From assembly GCA_023395595.1 (NCBI GenBank), contig JAEWYO010000077.1, forward strand, positions 1 through 47,045: DNA of 47,045 nucleotides. Reading direction: 5' to 3'. Origin of the DNA: Bacillota bacterium. GTDB taxonomy: Bacteria; Bacillota; Clostridia; Christensenellales; CAG-138. The translations under genes were made by a program, and so were the position numbers. The notes beneath the pieces were generated by a model. The model was not told the DNA's origin. It was given only the letters and a program-made list of their open reading frames with translations, and ran no database searches. Below are positions 1 to 8,587 of this stretch, piece by piece; the stretch's first letter is position 1, and each line of letters begins with the position of its first letter.

Positions 1-1323
1 TCGCTGGATCTTTCGCTCTCGTGCGATCTGATCATCTGCGATTATAACTATGCCTTCGACCCGCGCGTGCGCTTGCAGCGATTTTTTACCACCGGACGAA
101 ACGGGTTTGTGCTGCTCGTGGACGAGGCGCACAACCTACCCGACCGCGCGCGGGGTATGTATTCCGCCGCGCTCTCGCTTGCCTCCGTTGCGGAAACGCG
201 CCGCTCAATCCCCAAGCAGCAGCGCAAAGCACCGCTCTATCGCGCGCTCAAACGGTTGGAGGCGCAGATTGCCGCGCTATTTGAGGGGCTGGAACCGCCG
301 CTTGCGCAGGTGGAATCGCCAGAAGCACTCACACAATCGGTGGAGAGCGCACTGGATCAACTCTCTGCGGACAGCATCCCTGCCGACCGCGCGCTGGCGA
401 GGCAGCTCAGCTTTGACCTCTCCTCGTTCCGGTTTGTGCTGGATCTTTACGACGCGCAGTATCGAACACTCTATCAAGGCGGCAAAACCACGCGAACCAT
501 CACGCTCTATTGTACCGATGCCGCGGGAAAACTCGCCGAGGTCTATAAAAAATGCAGAAGCGAAATCTTCTTTTCTGCAACGCTTTCGCCGTTTGCGTTC
601 TATCGTGATCTTTGCGGGGTCAAGGCGGAGACACCGTTTCTTGCGCTGCCTTCGCCGTTTCCGCCGGAGAACCTCAGCGTATTCCATCTGCCGCTGGACA
701 CGCGCTTTGCCGCGCGGGAGGCGACGCTGCACGCCGTCTGCGAATCGATCTGCGCATTTGTCCGTGCGCGAGAACACGGAAACTATCTTGTCTTTGCCCC
801 TTCGCATGCCTACCTGAGTAAACTTTCTGCGCTACTACGGGAGCTGTTGCCGGAGGCGGCGTTCGTCGAGCAGTCGCCAAAGATGGATGACGAAGCGCGC
901 GCGGCGTTTCTTGCGCAGTTCTTGCCGGATGTGCAAGGAATCACCATCGGGCTTGCCGTAATGGGCGGTGTGTTTGCCGAGGGGATCGATCTGCCCGCCG
1001 AGCGGCTCTGCGGCGCGGTCGTGGTTGGCGTCGGCCTGCCGCAAGTGTGTCTGGAGCGGGACGTTCTCCGCGAAGCATATGAAGAAACCTATCAAAGCGG
1101 TTTTCGCTATGCCTATCAATATCCCGGCATGAGCAAGGTTCTGCAGGCAGCCGGGCGAATCATCCGCACCGAAACCGATCGCGGCGCGCTGCTGCTCATC
1201 GACACGCGGTATTCGCTTGCGGACTATCGCGCCCTTTTGCCGCCACACTGGACCATCAGGCGCGTGCGCCACAAAGGGGAGCTTTCCCAGGGCCTTGCGC
1301 AGTTCTGGCAAGAGCAGCCGTAA
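1..1323 (+). CDS. DinG/Rad3-like ATP-dependent DNA helicase (5' end missing)
   Basis: The reading frame is open from base 1 and ends at a TAA at 1321-1323, so only the C-terminal 440 residues are here. They begin just before the DEAH box (LLVDEAHN, near residue 40) and include the closing helicase motif QAAGRIIR, about 60 residues from the end. In XPD/DinG-type superfamily 2 helicases the DEAH box binds Mg-ATP and the QxxGR motif contacts the nucleotide. The segment between them is all-helical and poorly conserved, as in this family. The Walker A motif and any iron-sulfur cysteines would lie upstream of the window. The likely role is DNA unwinding in repair or recombination. DinG, YoaA and other Rad3-like proteins cannot be told apart from this piece. 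Confidence 0.85.
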   Translation, partial: SLDLSLSCDLIICDYNYAFDPRVRLQRFFTTGRNGFVLLVDEAHNLPDRARGMYSAALSLASVAETRRSIPKQQRKAPLYRALKRLEAQIAALFEGLEPPLAQVESPEALTQSVESALDQLSADSIPADRALARQLSFDLSSFRFVLDLYDAQYRTLYQGGKTTRTITLYCTDAAGKLAEVYKKCRSEIFFSATLSPFAFYRDLCGVKAETPFLALPSPFPPENLSVFHLPLDTRFAAREATLHAVCESICAFVRAREHGNYLVFAPSHAYLSKLSALLRELLPEAAFVEQSPKMDDEARAAFLAQFLPDVQGITIGLAVMGGVFAEGIDLPAERLCGAVVVGVGLPQVCLERDVLREAYEETYQSGFRYAYQYPGMSKVLQAAGRIIRTETDRGALLLIDTRYSLADYRALLPPHWTIRRVRHKGELSQGLAQFWQEQP

Positions 1324-1400
1324 TGACTCTCGTTGATTGCCAGTCCGCTTCTAAAACCAAACTTTTCCGCGGGCTGGGCGCTCCCGCCCAAATTCCCTAT

Positions 1401-1429
1401 TTGCTTTCTGGAAACAGACGCTATAAAAT
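1401..1429 (+). promoter_or_regulatory. possible sigma-A promoter for the yesN operon
   Basis: TTGCTT at 1401-1406 and TAAAAT at 1424-1429 are 17 bases apart, in the 229-base gap before the response regulator. A GC-rich inverted repeat (GGGC..GCCC, about 1376-1389) lies between the helicase stop and this site and may end helicase transcription, though it has no T tract. The boxes are only moderate matches. Confidence 0.4.
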
Positions 1430-1552
1430 GTGATTTAGATTTTCGGAGCGACTGTTTCGGAACTTCGAATTTGAGCATTACGATTGCATATCCCGATTTT
1501 GCCCAAACAAAACGTAAACACCTCTCACCATGTGCCGTTCGAAAGGAAGTCT

Positions 1553-3148
1553 ATGCGCAAGTACCGTATCATGATTGTAGACGACGAGTCTGAGGTTCGC
1601 GAAGGCATCGCCGGTCGCGTGGACTGGGATGCCGCGGGCTTTATCATCGTCGCCACTGCGGAAAACGGGCAGGACGCGCTGGAAAAATCCGAATTTCTCG
1701 ATCTGGACGTGGTGCTCACCGACATCAAGATGCCCTATATGGACGGGCTGACGCTCGGCGCGGAGCTGCAAAAGCGTTCCCCCGCGACAAAGCTCATCAT
1801 CCTCTCCGGCTTCGATGAATTCGAATACGCCAAGGAAGCCATCAAGCTCAACGTACTGGAATATGTACTCAAGCCCGTCAATGCGGACGAACTTTTACAG
1901 GTACTCCTCCGCGCAAAGGCGCAGCTGGATGCAGAGTTTCGCGCCAAGCAGGACGTGGAAGCCCTCCGCGCGCGCTATGAACAGGCGCTTCCCTTGCTGC
2001 GCGATCAGTGCCTGCGCGAGATCCTCGCGGGCAGTGTTCCGGCTGAAGAAGCCGTGCGTTTGCTCTCGCAATACGGCATCCGCATCGATCTCGCAAAGCC
2101 GATGATCGTTGCAGCGTTTGACACCAGCGGCCATATCCCCGCGGGCAGCGTCATCACGCCGGAGCTCCTGCCGGTCTCCGTCCGCGCGCAGATCGATGCC
2201 GCGCTGGAGGGCAAGTGTTCCTATGCCACGTTTTTGAGCTTTTATACCGTCATCGTGGTCTCCAGCTGGGTAACCGATCCGGTGGACAACATGATGATGA
2301 CGGCAAACGAAATCTGCGCGGAGTGCAAGAATCTCTTCGGCGTGGAGATCACGGCCGGTATCGGCCGGCGCTGCACCGAAGTGTCGTACCTGCGGGAGTC
2401 GCTGTTTGAGGCGCGTGCCGCGCTGGAATATGTCCGCGTGGTCGGCGGCGGCAAGGCGATCTATATCCGCGACGTCGAGCATATGACGCGACATCCCGTC
2501 ATGCTGGACAGCCGCTATGAACAGCGGCTGATTGCGGCGGTCAAGTTCGGTTCCGCCGAGCAAATTGAAACCGAAATCGAAGAGATTTTAACCGGTCTTG
2601 CCGGCGCGCAGCCGGGCGACTGGAAATATCGCGCCTATGTGACGGGCATTCTCAACGCGCTGGGTCAAATCATCGGGCGATACGATCTGCCCGCCGAGGA
2701 GATCATGGGCGGCGAAGGCATGCTGCTCTTTCAAGAAGGCGGCAGGGCCGACCGAGCCGCACTGAAACAGTGGCTCATCGCGGTCTGCCTGCGCATTTGC
2801 GGTTATATGAGCCAGCGCCGTTCCTCGATGGCGGGTACACTGGTGGAAAAAGCCAAGCAGTATATTTCCGAGCATTTTGCCGACGGAAATATCTCCGTCG
2901 AGCGCGTTTGCGAACACCTGCACATCAGCCAGTCCTATTTTTCCTCGATCTTCAAGCAGGACACGGGCAAGAGCTTTGTGCAGTATTTGACCGATCTAAG
3001 GATGGATCGCGCGGCGAACCTGCTGCGGGAGACGGATGAGAAGACCTATGCCATCGCCCAGCAGGTCGGCTATGACGAGCCGAATTATTTTTCCTATGTC
3101 TTCAAGCGCAAATTTGGCGTATCCCCTTCGCAATACCGGGGGAAATAG
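1553..3148 (+). CDS. yesN: YesN-type response regulator (REC + AraC HTH)
   Basis: This 531-residue protein starts with a CheY-like receiver domain (residues about 4-120). It has the acidic pair VDD near residue 10 and phosphoacceptor Asp57 in the motif LTDIKMP. A variable central region follows. The C-terminal 100 residues are an AraC-type double helix-turn-helix ending in FGVSPSQYR. The ATG at 1553 was chosen over an upstream in-frame ATG because it follows GAAAGGAAG at the right distance and opens directly into the receiver domain. The kinase gene starts 72 bases downstream, so the two form a YesM/YesN pair. AraC-type members of this group usually activate nearby carbohydrate uptake genes, here most plausibly the mgl genes at 7456-11384 (inference). 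Confidence 0.93.
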   Translation: MRKYRIMIVDDESEVREGIAGRVDWDAAGFIIVATAENGQDALEKSEFLDLDVVLTDIKMPYMDGLTLGAELQKRSPATKLIILSGFDEFEYAKEAIKLNVLEYVLKPVNADELLQVLLRAKAQLDAEFRAKQDVEALRARYEQALPLLRDQCLREILAGSVPAEEAVRLLSQYGIRIDLAKPMIVAAFDTSGHIPAGSVITPELLPVSVRAQIDAALEGKCSYATFLSFYTVIVVSSWVTDPVDNMMMTANEICAECKNLFGVEITAGIGRRCTEVSYLRESLFEARAALEYVRVVGGGKAIYIRDVEHMTRHPVMLDSRYEQRLIAAVKFGSAEQIETEIEEILTGLAGAQPGDWKYRAYVTGILNALGQIIGRYDLPAEEIMGGEGMLLFQEGGRADRAALKQWLIAVCLRICGYMSQRRSSMAGTLVEKAKQYISEHFADGNISVERVCEHLHISQSYFSSIFKQDTGKSFVQYLTDLRMDRAANLLRETDEKTYAIAQQVGYDEPNYFSYVFKRKFGVSPSQYRGK

Positions 3149-3220
3149 CCGCACTGCCATCGAAAACCACACACCAACAATCCGGCGAAAAACCGCCATG
3201 AAAACGATAGAAAACGGAAC

Positions 3221-5116
3221 ATGACGCGACAGACAGAACAGCAAGACAACATAAAAACAGCCCGGCAGAAGCCGAAGCGGAGCATACGGGAGTGGATCGA
3301 TTTGGGAAAGTCGTTGTTTCGCGATCTTTCCGGAAAGCTCGTTTCGCGATCAGAGCATTCGAGCATCCGTTATACGGTCTTCCTTTCTTTCACCGTCAGC
3401 GCAATCGTCGCGATGGTGCTCACCGGCGTGCTGTTTTATCTGAATTTCTCGCGCCAGCTGGAGCAGACGATCCAGAGTGAGAACGAGATGCTCGTCAAGC
3501 AGGTCAACCAGTCGGTCGATACCTATCTGCGCGATATGCTCCGGCTCTCCAACGCAATCTACTATAACGTCATCAAAAACGTCGATATCGAAAACGAATC
3601 CTTCAACTCCGAGATGCAGCTGCTCTACGGCACCTTTGTCAGCTATGTCGAAAACATCGCGCTGTATGATTCAAACGGAAATCTGCTTGCAACCGCGCCG
3701 CCCGCATTGAGCAAGCAGGGCGTGCATGTCACCGACGCGCCGTGGTTTCAGAAAGCGCTGGATCGCACGGAGAACCTGCACTTCTCCCCTCCCGCGATTC
3801 AAAATTTGTTTGTCAATGCGGAGCACCGCTTTATTCGCGTGATCTCCCTCTCCTCTGCCGTGGAAATCACCAGTGGAAAGAGCACACGGCAGGGCGTGCT
3901 GCTGATCGATTTGAAATACAACAGCCTAACCGAACTCTTCGACCATGTTTCTCTCGCCAACGGCGGGTATCTCTATCTAATGGACGCGAACGGAGAGCTG
4001 ATCTATCATCCCGAACAGCAGCTCATCGCCTCCGGTCTGGCAAAAGAGAACAACCTCGTCGCCGCTACCTATCATGACGGCGGCCACATGGAGCGATTTG
4101 AAGGCGAATCGCGCTCGATCATCGTCCGCACGGTCGGCTACACCGGCTGGCGGATTGTTGGCGTGATTCCGCAGCAGGGGCTTGTGCTCAATCAGATTGA
4201 CAACGTGCTGTTGATCCTTTTTATCTTCTTGTTTCTCTTTGACATCGTCATACTCATCAACTCTTACATCTCCCGCAAGCTAACCGCGCCGATCAAGCAT
4301 CTGGAGCAGTCGGTGCAGTCTGTGGAATATGGTGATGCGGGCAAGGTTGCCATCTATCAGGGCGGATCGTATGAAATCCGGCATCTCGGCGCGTCGATTC
4401 AGGGCATGGTGGATCAGCTCCATCAGCTCACAAACGATATTGTTCTGGAACACGAGCAGAAGCAAAAGAGCGAGCTGGACGCGCTGCAAAGCCAGATCAA
4501 CCCGCATTTCCTCTACAACGCACTGGACATCATCGTCTGGATGATTGAAAAGGAGCAGCCCAAGGAGGCGGTGCATATCGTCACCGCGCTGGCGCGTCTT
4601 TTCCGCATCAGCCTCAGCCGCGGCAAAAACATCATCCCTGTGCGGGACGAGCTGGAGCACGTGCAAAACTATCTGACGATTCAGAAGATGCGCTATAAGA
4701 ACAAATTCTCCTACGAGATCGTGATGGACGATGAGGTGAAGAACCTCTCTATCATAAAGCTCGTTGTTCAGCCGCTTGTTGAAAACGCGATCTATCACGG
4801 CATGGACTTCATGGATGGCGACGGCAAAATCACCATCACCGCGCGCATTGAGGGCGATGAGCTGCATCTTTCGGTCGCGGACAACGGCCTTGGCATGACA
4901 CCGGACGTGGTGGAGCGCCTATTGATCGAAAACACACCGGTCTCAAAGGGCTCCGGTGTCGGGCTCAAGAACGTAAACGAGCGTATCAAGCTCTATTTCG
5001 GAGACCAATACGGCGTGCTCATCGAGAGCGAACCGGATGTGGGCACCTGCATCACGCTGTTGCTGCCGGTGATCCGCTGTGAAACAGAGGAGGTGGGTAG
5101 CGTTGGGAAAAAGTGA
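3221..5116 (+). CDS. yesM: YesM-type sensor histidine kinase
   Basis: This is a 631-residue membrane kinase. One transmembrane helix lies at about 51-74, then a roughly 250-residue extracytoplasmic sensor region resembling a dCache domain, then a second helix at about 326-348. A HAMP linker follows, then the His_kinase (LytS/YesM class) block with phosphoacceptor His429 in INPHFLYNAL. The C-terminal ATPase domain has the N box (QPLVENAIYHG) and G box (DNGLGM). It should autophosphorylate and pass phosphate to Asp57 of the preceding regulator. The next gene encodes an anchored sugar-binding protein that begins before this gene's stop codon, which suggests that the sensor works with a binding-protein partner (inference). 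The start lacks a strong SD, so the N-terminus is less certain. Confidence 0.92.
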   Translation: MTRQTEQQDNIKTARQKPKRSIREWIDLGKSLFRDLSGKLVSRSEHSSIRYTVFLSFTVSAIVAMVLTGVLFYLNFSRQLEQTIQSENEMLVKQVNQSVDTYLRDMLRLSNAIYYNVIKNVDIENESFNSEMQLLYGTFVSYVENIALYDSNGNLLATAPPALSKQGVHVTDAPWFQKALDRTENLHFSPPAIQNLFVNAEHRFIRVISLSSAVEITSGKSTRQGVLLIDLKYNSLTELFDHVSLANGGYLYLMDANGELIYHPEQQLIASGLAKENNLVAATYHDGGHMERFEGESRSIIVRTVGYTGWRIVGVIPQQGLVLNQIDNVLLILFIFLFLFDIVILINSYISRKLTAPIKHLEQSVQSVEYGDAGKVAIYQGGSYEIRHLGASIQGMVDQLHQLTNDIVLEHEQKQKSELDALQSQINPHFLYNALDIIVWMIEKEQPKEAVHIVTALARLFRISLSRGKNIIPVRDELEHVQNYLTIQKMRYKNKFSYEIVMDDEVKNLSIIKLVVQPLVENAIYHGMDFMDGDGKITITARIEGDELHLSVADNGLGMTPDVVERLLIENTPVSKGSGVGLKNVNERIKLYFGDQYGVLIESEPDVGTCITLLLPVIRCETEEVGSVGKK

Positions 5117-6023
5117 AAAAACCGCATTCATCATGGTCACGGCAATCCTCGTCTGCCTGCTGAGTATCATCATTGTGCGCACCTTCAGCGGGCACGACGA
5201 CGTGCGCGTGTATCGTGTTTCGATCATTACGGACGACGTGCAGGGCGACTACAGTCAGAATGTATGGAAGGGTCTGGATCGTGCGGCGCGGGATTATAAC
5301 ATCGACCTGCAGGTCATCGCGCTGCACAGCGGCATGACGACCGAGCAGCAGCGAAATTCTCTGGAGCGCGAGCTGGAGGCGGACACGGACGCGATCATCA
5401 TCAACCTTCAGCAAAACCCGAGCCTATCCGAACAGCTCGATCTTTCGTCCATCTCGGTTCCGGTCATCTCGCTCGGCACCGTCTGGAACGGTTCCTCAGC
5501 CATCCGGAGCATCTCCACGGACGACACAGAGATGGGGCGCATGCTGGCAAACGAGATGATTCACGACGGCGTGACGCGCTGTGTCATCCGCGCCAGCCTT
5601 GACAACGCGCGCATCCGCCTCCGCGAAGCAGGATTTGTCGATGTCATGCAGCAGCAGGGTGTGGACTATACCTCCGAATGGGACGCGAGCTCTTCGGACT
5701 GGGCAAAGCTGCCGAGCGGCGTCGCCGTTGCTGCGCTGGACGAACCCACGCTGGAGTCGCTCGTGAGTATGCGAAAGACGGGTCAGCAGTTGCTCTACGG
5801 CATCGGCTACACCAACGCGCTGCTTTCGTATCTGGAATCCGGCGCAATTCGCCGCCTGATTGTGGAAGACGACTTTGCGATGGGTTATCTCGCCCTCAAG
5901 AGCGCCGTGGACGCAATTGAAAACCGGAACTCGGAATACGGCCAGATTCTGGCGTGCTATGTGGCAGATGCCGCACATTTGTATGACGAGCCGTTGCGGC
6001 ATATCCTCTTCCCGATCTCCTGA
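5103..6023 (+). CDS. membrane-anchored periplasmic sugar-binding-like protein
   Basis: This 306-residue protein has an N-terminal hydrophobic helix (about residues 8-28) with no lipobox cysteine. A type I periplasmic-binding-protein fold (ribose/LacI-like, Peripla_BP_4) follows, so it is probably tethered outside the membrane. The start is taken as TTG at 5103, because GAGGAGGTG lies 8 bases upstream and the gene then overlaps the end of the kinase gene by 14 bases. A GTG at 5079 is in frame but has no SD. No transporter gene directly follows it. Its place next to a two-component pair suggests that it presents a sugar to the kinase, as binding proteins do in other sensory systems (inference). 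It diverges clearly from the two MglB-like proteins downstream. Confidence 0.8.
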   Translation: MGKSEKTAFIMVTAILVCLLSIIIVRTFSGHDDVRVYRVSIITDDVQGDYSQNVWKGLDRAARDYNIDLQVIALHSGMTTEQQRNSLERELEADTDAIIINLQQNPSLSEQLDLSSISVPVISLGTVWNGSSAIRSISTDDTEMGRMLANEMIHDGVTRCVIRASLDNARIRLREAGFVDVMQQQGVDYTSEWDASSSDWAKLPSGVAVAALDEPTLESLVSMRKTGQQLLYGIGYTNALLSYLESGAIRRLIVEDDFAMGYLALKSAVDAIENRNSEYGQILACYVADAAHLYDEPLRHILFPIS

Positions 6024-6072
6024 TTCTGAAAACAACCACAACCTGCAGATCGTGCTTTACGGAGGTATGGCT

Positions 6073-7098
6073 ATGAAGTTTTCCCGTTATGCAATGCGGA
6101 TGCTGTCAGTCGCGATGGCTTGTCTTTGCCTGCCTCTTACGGGCTGCGCACGCAACGATACCGAGCAGGAACCCGCCATCAGCCTCGGCGTTGCGATCTA
6201 TAACAAAGACGACACCTTCATCTCCAACATGATGCTTTCGCTCACCGAAATCGCCGCACGTTATGAGCAGGAGACGGGCATCCGCGTCTATGTCAACCTC
6301 ACCGACGCACAGGAGAACCAAACCAATCAAAACAAACAGATCGACCGCTTCGTCGCGATGAATTACGACGTGCTCTGCGTCAACCTCGTGGATCGCACAG
6401 ACGCTTCCTATACCATCGACCGCGCGATGGACGCGGATATTCCCGTCGTCTTCTTCAACCGTGAGCCGGTGCAAGAGGATTTGCAGAAGTGGGATCGCGT
6501 TTACTATATCGGCACCGATCCCGCCGAAAACGGCCGGCTCGAAGGGCAGATCGTCGTAGATGCCTACAACGCAGATCCCGCGCGGTTTGATAAAAACGGC
6601 GACGGTATCATTCAATACATCATCATTGAAGGCGAAATCCGCCACCAGGACGCGATGATCCGCACCGAGGTCTCGGTGCAAACGCTCAAAGATGCGGGCA
6701 TCGAGCTGGAAAAGCTTGACGGCGGCATCGCAAGCTGGGTGCGCAGTCAAGCCGCTGCGCTCTCCGATCAGTATTTTGAGAAGTATGGCGACCAGATCGA
6801 GCTGATCATCTGCAACAACGACGACATGGCGCTGGGCGTAATCGATACGGTCGAGCGGCGAGGGCTTACCTTCAACAACATCGTCGGCATCGACGGAACC
6901 CCGGCGGGGCTTGCCGCCGTCAAGGAGGGCAAGATGCTCGGCACCGTCGTGATCGACTATGCCGCACAGGCCAAGTTGATCTTCGATATGGCGAGCGCGC
7001 TGGCAGCGGACAAGGACCCGCGGGAGATCATCAACATCGGTGCCGACCGCACTGTACGCGCACCCATGTACGTTGTAAAAGCGGACTTCATCCCATAG
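6073..7098 (+). CDS. galactose/glucose-type substrate-binding lipoprotein, first copy
   Basis: This 341-residue protein has a lipoprotein signal peptide ending in LTGC (Cys25). The mature part matches the galactose/glucose-binding family: an N-lobe sugar contact motif (KDDTF), the Ca2+-binding loop DKNGDGIIQ, an Arg/Asp sugar contact stretch (RHQDAMIR) and NNDDMALG. By comparison with E. coli MglB from memory, the late Asn contact (VLND there) reads VVID here, so the pocket is altered. The ATG at 6073 follows GGAGG by 7 bases; the ATG at 6067 is too close to that SD. The gene lies 49 bases after the anchored binding protein and ends at a strong terminator, so it belongs with the sensory genes rather than with mglBAC. 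It may sense or scavenge sugar. Confidence 0.88.
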   Translation: MKFSRYAMRMLSVAMACLCLPLTGCARNDTEQEPAISLGVAIYNKDDTFISNMMLSLTEIAARYEQETGIRVYVNLTDAQENQTNQNKQIDRFVAMNYDVLCVNLVDRTDASYTIDRAMDADIPVVFFNREPVQEDLQKWDRVYYIGTDPAENGRLEGQIVVDAYNADPARFDKNGDGIIQYIIIEGEIRHQDAMIRTEVSVQTLKDAGIELEKLDGGIASWVRSQAAALSDQYFEKYGDQIELIICNNDDMALGVIDTVERRGLTFNNIVGIDGTPAGLAAVKEGKMLGTVVIDYAAQAKLIFDMASALAADKDPREIINIGADRTVRAPMYVVKADFIP

Positions 7099-7105
7099 TA
7101 TTCTA

Positions 7106-7128
7106 CTGCCCTTGCGGGCAGTTTTTTT
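7106..7128 (+). terminator. intrinsic terminator after the sensory gene cluster
   Basis: A perfect 6-bp stem CTGCCC/GGGCAG with a TTGC loop is followed by seven T residues. It separates the yesN-yesM-SBP-SBP unit from the mglBAC operon. Confidence 0.9.
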
Positions 7129-7152
7129 GATTGTTTTGTCCAAAAAATAGAT

Positions 7153-7181
7153 TTGTCAGCTATGGTGTTTTGCGATATAAT
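7153..7181 (+). promoter_or_regulatory. sigma-A promoter for mglBAC
   Basis: TTGTCA (7153-7158) and a perfect TATAAT (7176-7181) are separated by 17 bases. A start near 7188 would give a leader of about 268 bases before mglB. A weaker second promoter may lie around 7276-7305 (TTGCAT with TATATA, poor spacing). Confidence 0.75.
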
Positions 7182-7200
7182 AGGCGCAGAAACCGCAACA

Positions 7201-7233
7201 ATCCTGTCGAAAACAAAAACGATCCTTTCGAAA
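7201..7233 (+). promoter_or_regulatory. direct repeat, candidate regulator site upstream of mglB
   Basis: ATCCTGTCGAAA (7201-7212) and ATCCTTTCGAAA (7222-7233) are near-identical 12-mers with a 21-base period, or two helical turns. AraC-family proteins commonly bind such direct repeats, and the YesN-type regulator encoded upstream is the natural candidate. The sites lie just downstream of the TATAAT promoter and upstream of a weaker one, so activation or repression cannot be decided. Confidence 0.4.
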
Positions 7234-7396
7234 CCCGTCTGTTTTTTCATTTTCGAACACACTTTGTCACAGTTATTGCATAATCGTGCCGAAGCAATTG
7301 TATATATAAATTTCTTCGATCCTCCCGTATCAATCATCATAGATTTTCGATGGTTTCAGCGAGAATTTTGCATGGTTTTTACAATTAAGCACCGTT

Positions 7397-7434
7397 AAGA
7401 TGTGTATGTACCCGAAACACGGGTATCACATCTT
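7397..7434 (+). promoter_or_regulatory. stem-loop in the mglB leader
   Basis: AAGATGTG at 7397-7404 pairs with CACATCTT at 7427-7434, and TACCCG pairs with CGGGTA inside it around an AAACA loop, with a small asymmetric internal loop. The hairpin ends 10 bases before the GGAGG of mglB. No T tract follows, so it is not a terminator. It may stabilise the message or tune translation. Confidence 0.55.
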
Positions 7435-7455
7435 ATCAAATCTGGAGGAAAGAAA

Positions 7456-8487
7456 ATGAAGAAAATTCTAACGTTCGTGCTCGTTCTCGCGTTCGCTATG
7501 AGTGCGATTGCTTGCGCAGCACCGGCAGCAACCCCCGCAGCGGAAGCGCCCGCAGCAGAAGCAACCCAGGCTCCCGCAGCGGAACCCGCAGCAGCAGATG
7601 CAGTCAAAACCTACAAGGTTGGCGTTTGCATCTACAAATTCGACGACAACTTCATGACCCTCTATCGTCAGGAGCTCGAGAGCTACCTCAAGAGCCTTGA
7701 GACCGACACCGTCAAGTACGAAGTCACCGTCGTGGACGGCAAAGGCGACATGGCCGAGCAGACCAACCAGGTTGACACCTTCCTCGCGCAGGGCGTGGAC
7801 GTGCTGATCGTCAACCTCGTGCAGTCCTCCTCCGCAGCCACCATCACCGACAAAGCCAAGGCAGCCGGCGTGCCGGTCGTCTACATCAACCGTGAGCCCT
7901 CCGCCGACGATATGAAGGCGTGGGACAAGATTTGCTATGTTGGCGCCGATGCTCGTCAGAGCGGCACCTACCAGGGCGAAATCATCGCGAGCCTGCCCAA
8001 CAAGGGCGACCAGAACGGCGACGGCGTGGTCAGCTATGTCATGATCATGGGCGACCCGGAGAACGTGGACGCGCAGTACCGCACCGAGTTCTCCATCAAG
8101 GCGCTGACCGATGCCGGCATCAAAGTCGAAGAGCTGTTCAAACAGCGCGGCGACTGGGCACAGGAAAAGGGCCAGGAGCTTGCAGCCAACGCCCTCGCAC
8201 AGTTCGGCGATAAGATCGACGTCATCTTCTGCAACAACGACGGCATGGCGCTGGGCGCCTACCAGGCGATCGTCGCCGCGGGCCGTACGGTTGGCAAGGA
8301 CATCTACCTCGTGGGCGTGGACGCGCTTGCCGAGTGCGTGCAGATGGTTAAGGACGGCACCATGACCGGTACCGTGCTCAACGACCACATTGGCCAGAGC
8401 CACACCGCAGTTGACGCAGCCGTGAAGTACATCATGGGCGAAGCGGTTGAGACCTACCTCTGGGTTGATTACCAGAAAGTCGCGTAA
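7456..8487 (+). CDS. mglB: galactose/glucose ABC transporter substrate-binding lipoprotein
   Basis: This 343-residue protein has a signal peptide ending SAIAC (Cys20), then an Ala/Pro/Glu-rich linker of about 25 residues that spaces the domain from the membrane. The binding domain carries the GGBP signatures: KFDDNF, the Ca2+ loop DQNGDGVVS, VDAQYR, a Trp in RGDW, NNDGMALG, VGVDALAE and VLNDH. These match the D-galactose/D-glucose contacts of E. coli MglB except that its His152 is replaced. The start follows GGAGG at 7444-7448. As first gene of mglBAC it delivers sugar to the MglA/MglC transporter. It is paralogous to the lipoprotein at 6073-7098 but keeps more of the canonical pocket. Related sugars remain possible substrates. 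Confidence 0.93.
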   Translation: MKKILTFVLVLAFAMSAIACAAPAATPAAEAPAAEATQAPAAEPAAADAVKTYKVGVCIYKFDDNFMTLYRQELESYLKSLETDTVKYEVTVVDGKGDMAEQTNQVDTFLAQGVDVLIVNLVQSSSAATITDKAKAAGVPVVYINREPSADDMKAWDKICYVGADARQSGTYQGEIIASLPNKGDQNGDGVVSYVMIMGDPENVDAQYRTEFSIKALTDAGIKVEELFKQRGDWAQEKGQELAANALAQFGDKIDVIFCNNDGMALGAYQAIVAAGRTVGKDIYLVGVDALAECVQMVKDGTMTGTVLNDHIGQSHTAVDAAVKYIMGEAVETYLWVDYQKVA

Positions 8488-8511
8488 GCGATTTCTACAC
8501 ACTGGAACAAG

Positions 8512-8546
8512 GGAATTGCGTGCGGATTCATGCCGCACGCAATTCC
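8512..8546 (+). promoter_or_regulatory. perfect 14-bp hairpin between mglB and mglA
   Basis: GGAATTGCGTGCGG (8512-8525) and its exact reverse complement (8533-8546) enclose a 7-base loop. There is no T run after it. In binding-protein operons such intercistronic hairpins often protect the binding-protein message from 3' decay, giving an excess of the binding protein over the transporter. That role fits here. Confidence 0.7.
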
Positions 8547-8587
8547 TCATATCATCGGTTCAACGCTAACAAGGGGATTACAAACAA

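Noticed and set aside
3198..3224. An 8-codon frame overlapping the yesM start as ATGA, as if a leader peptide.
   Set aside because: It has no ribosome binding site and no codon bias; an overlap of this size is likely by chance.
7276..7308. A second mgl promoter (TTGCAT with TATATA).
   Set aside because: Spacing is 19 or more for the best -10 match, so I kept only the upstream consensus promoter as a feature.
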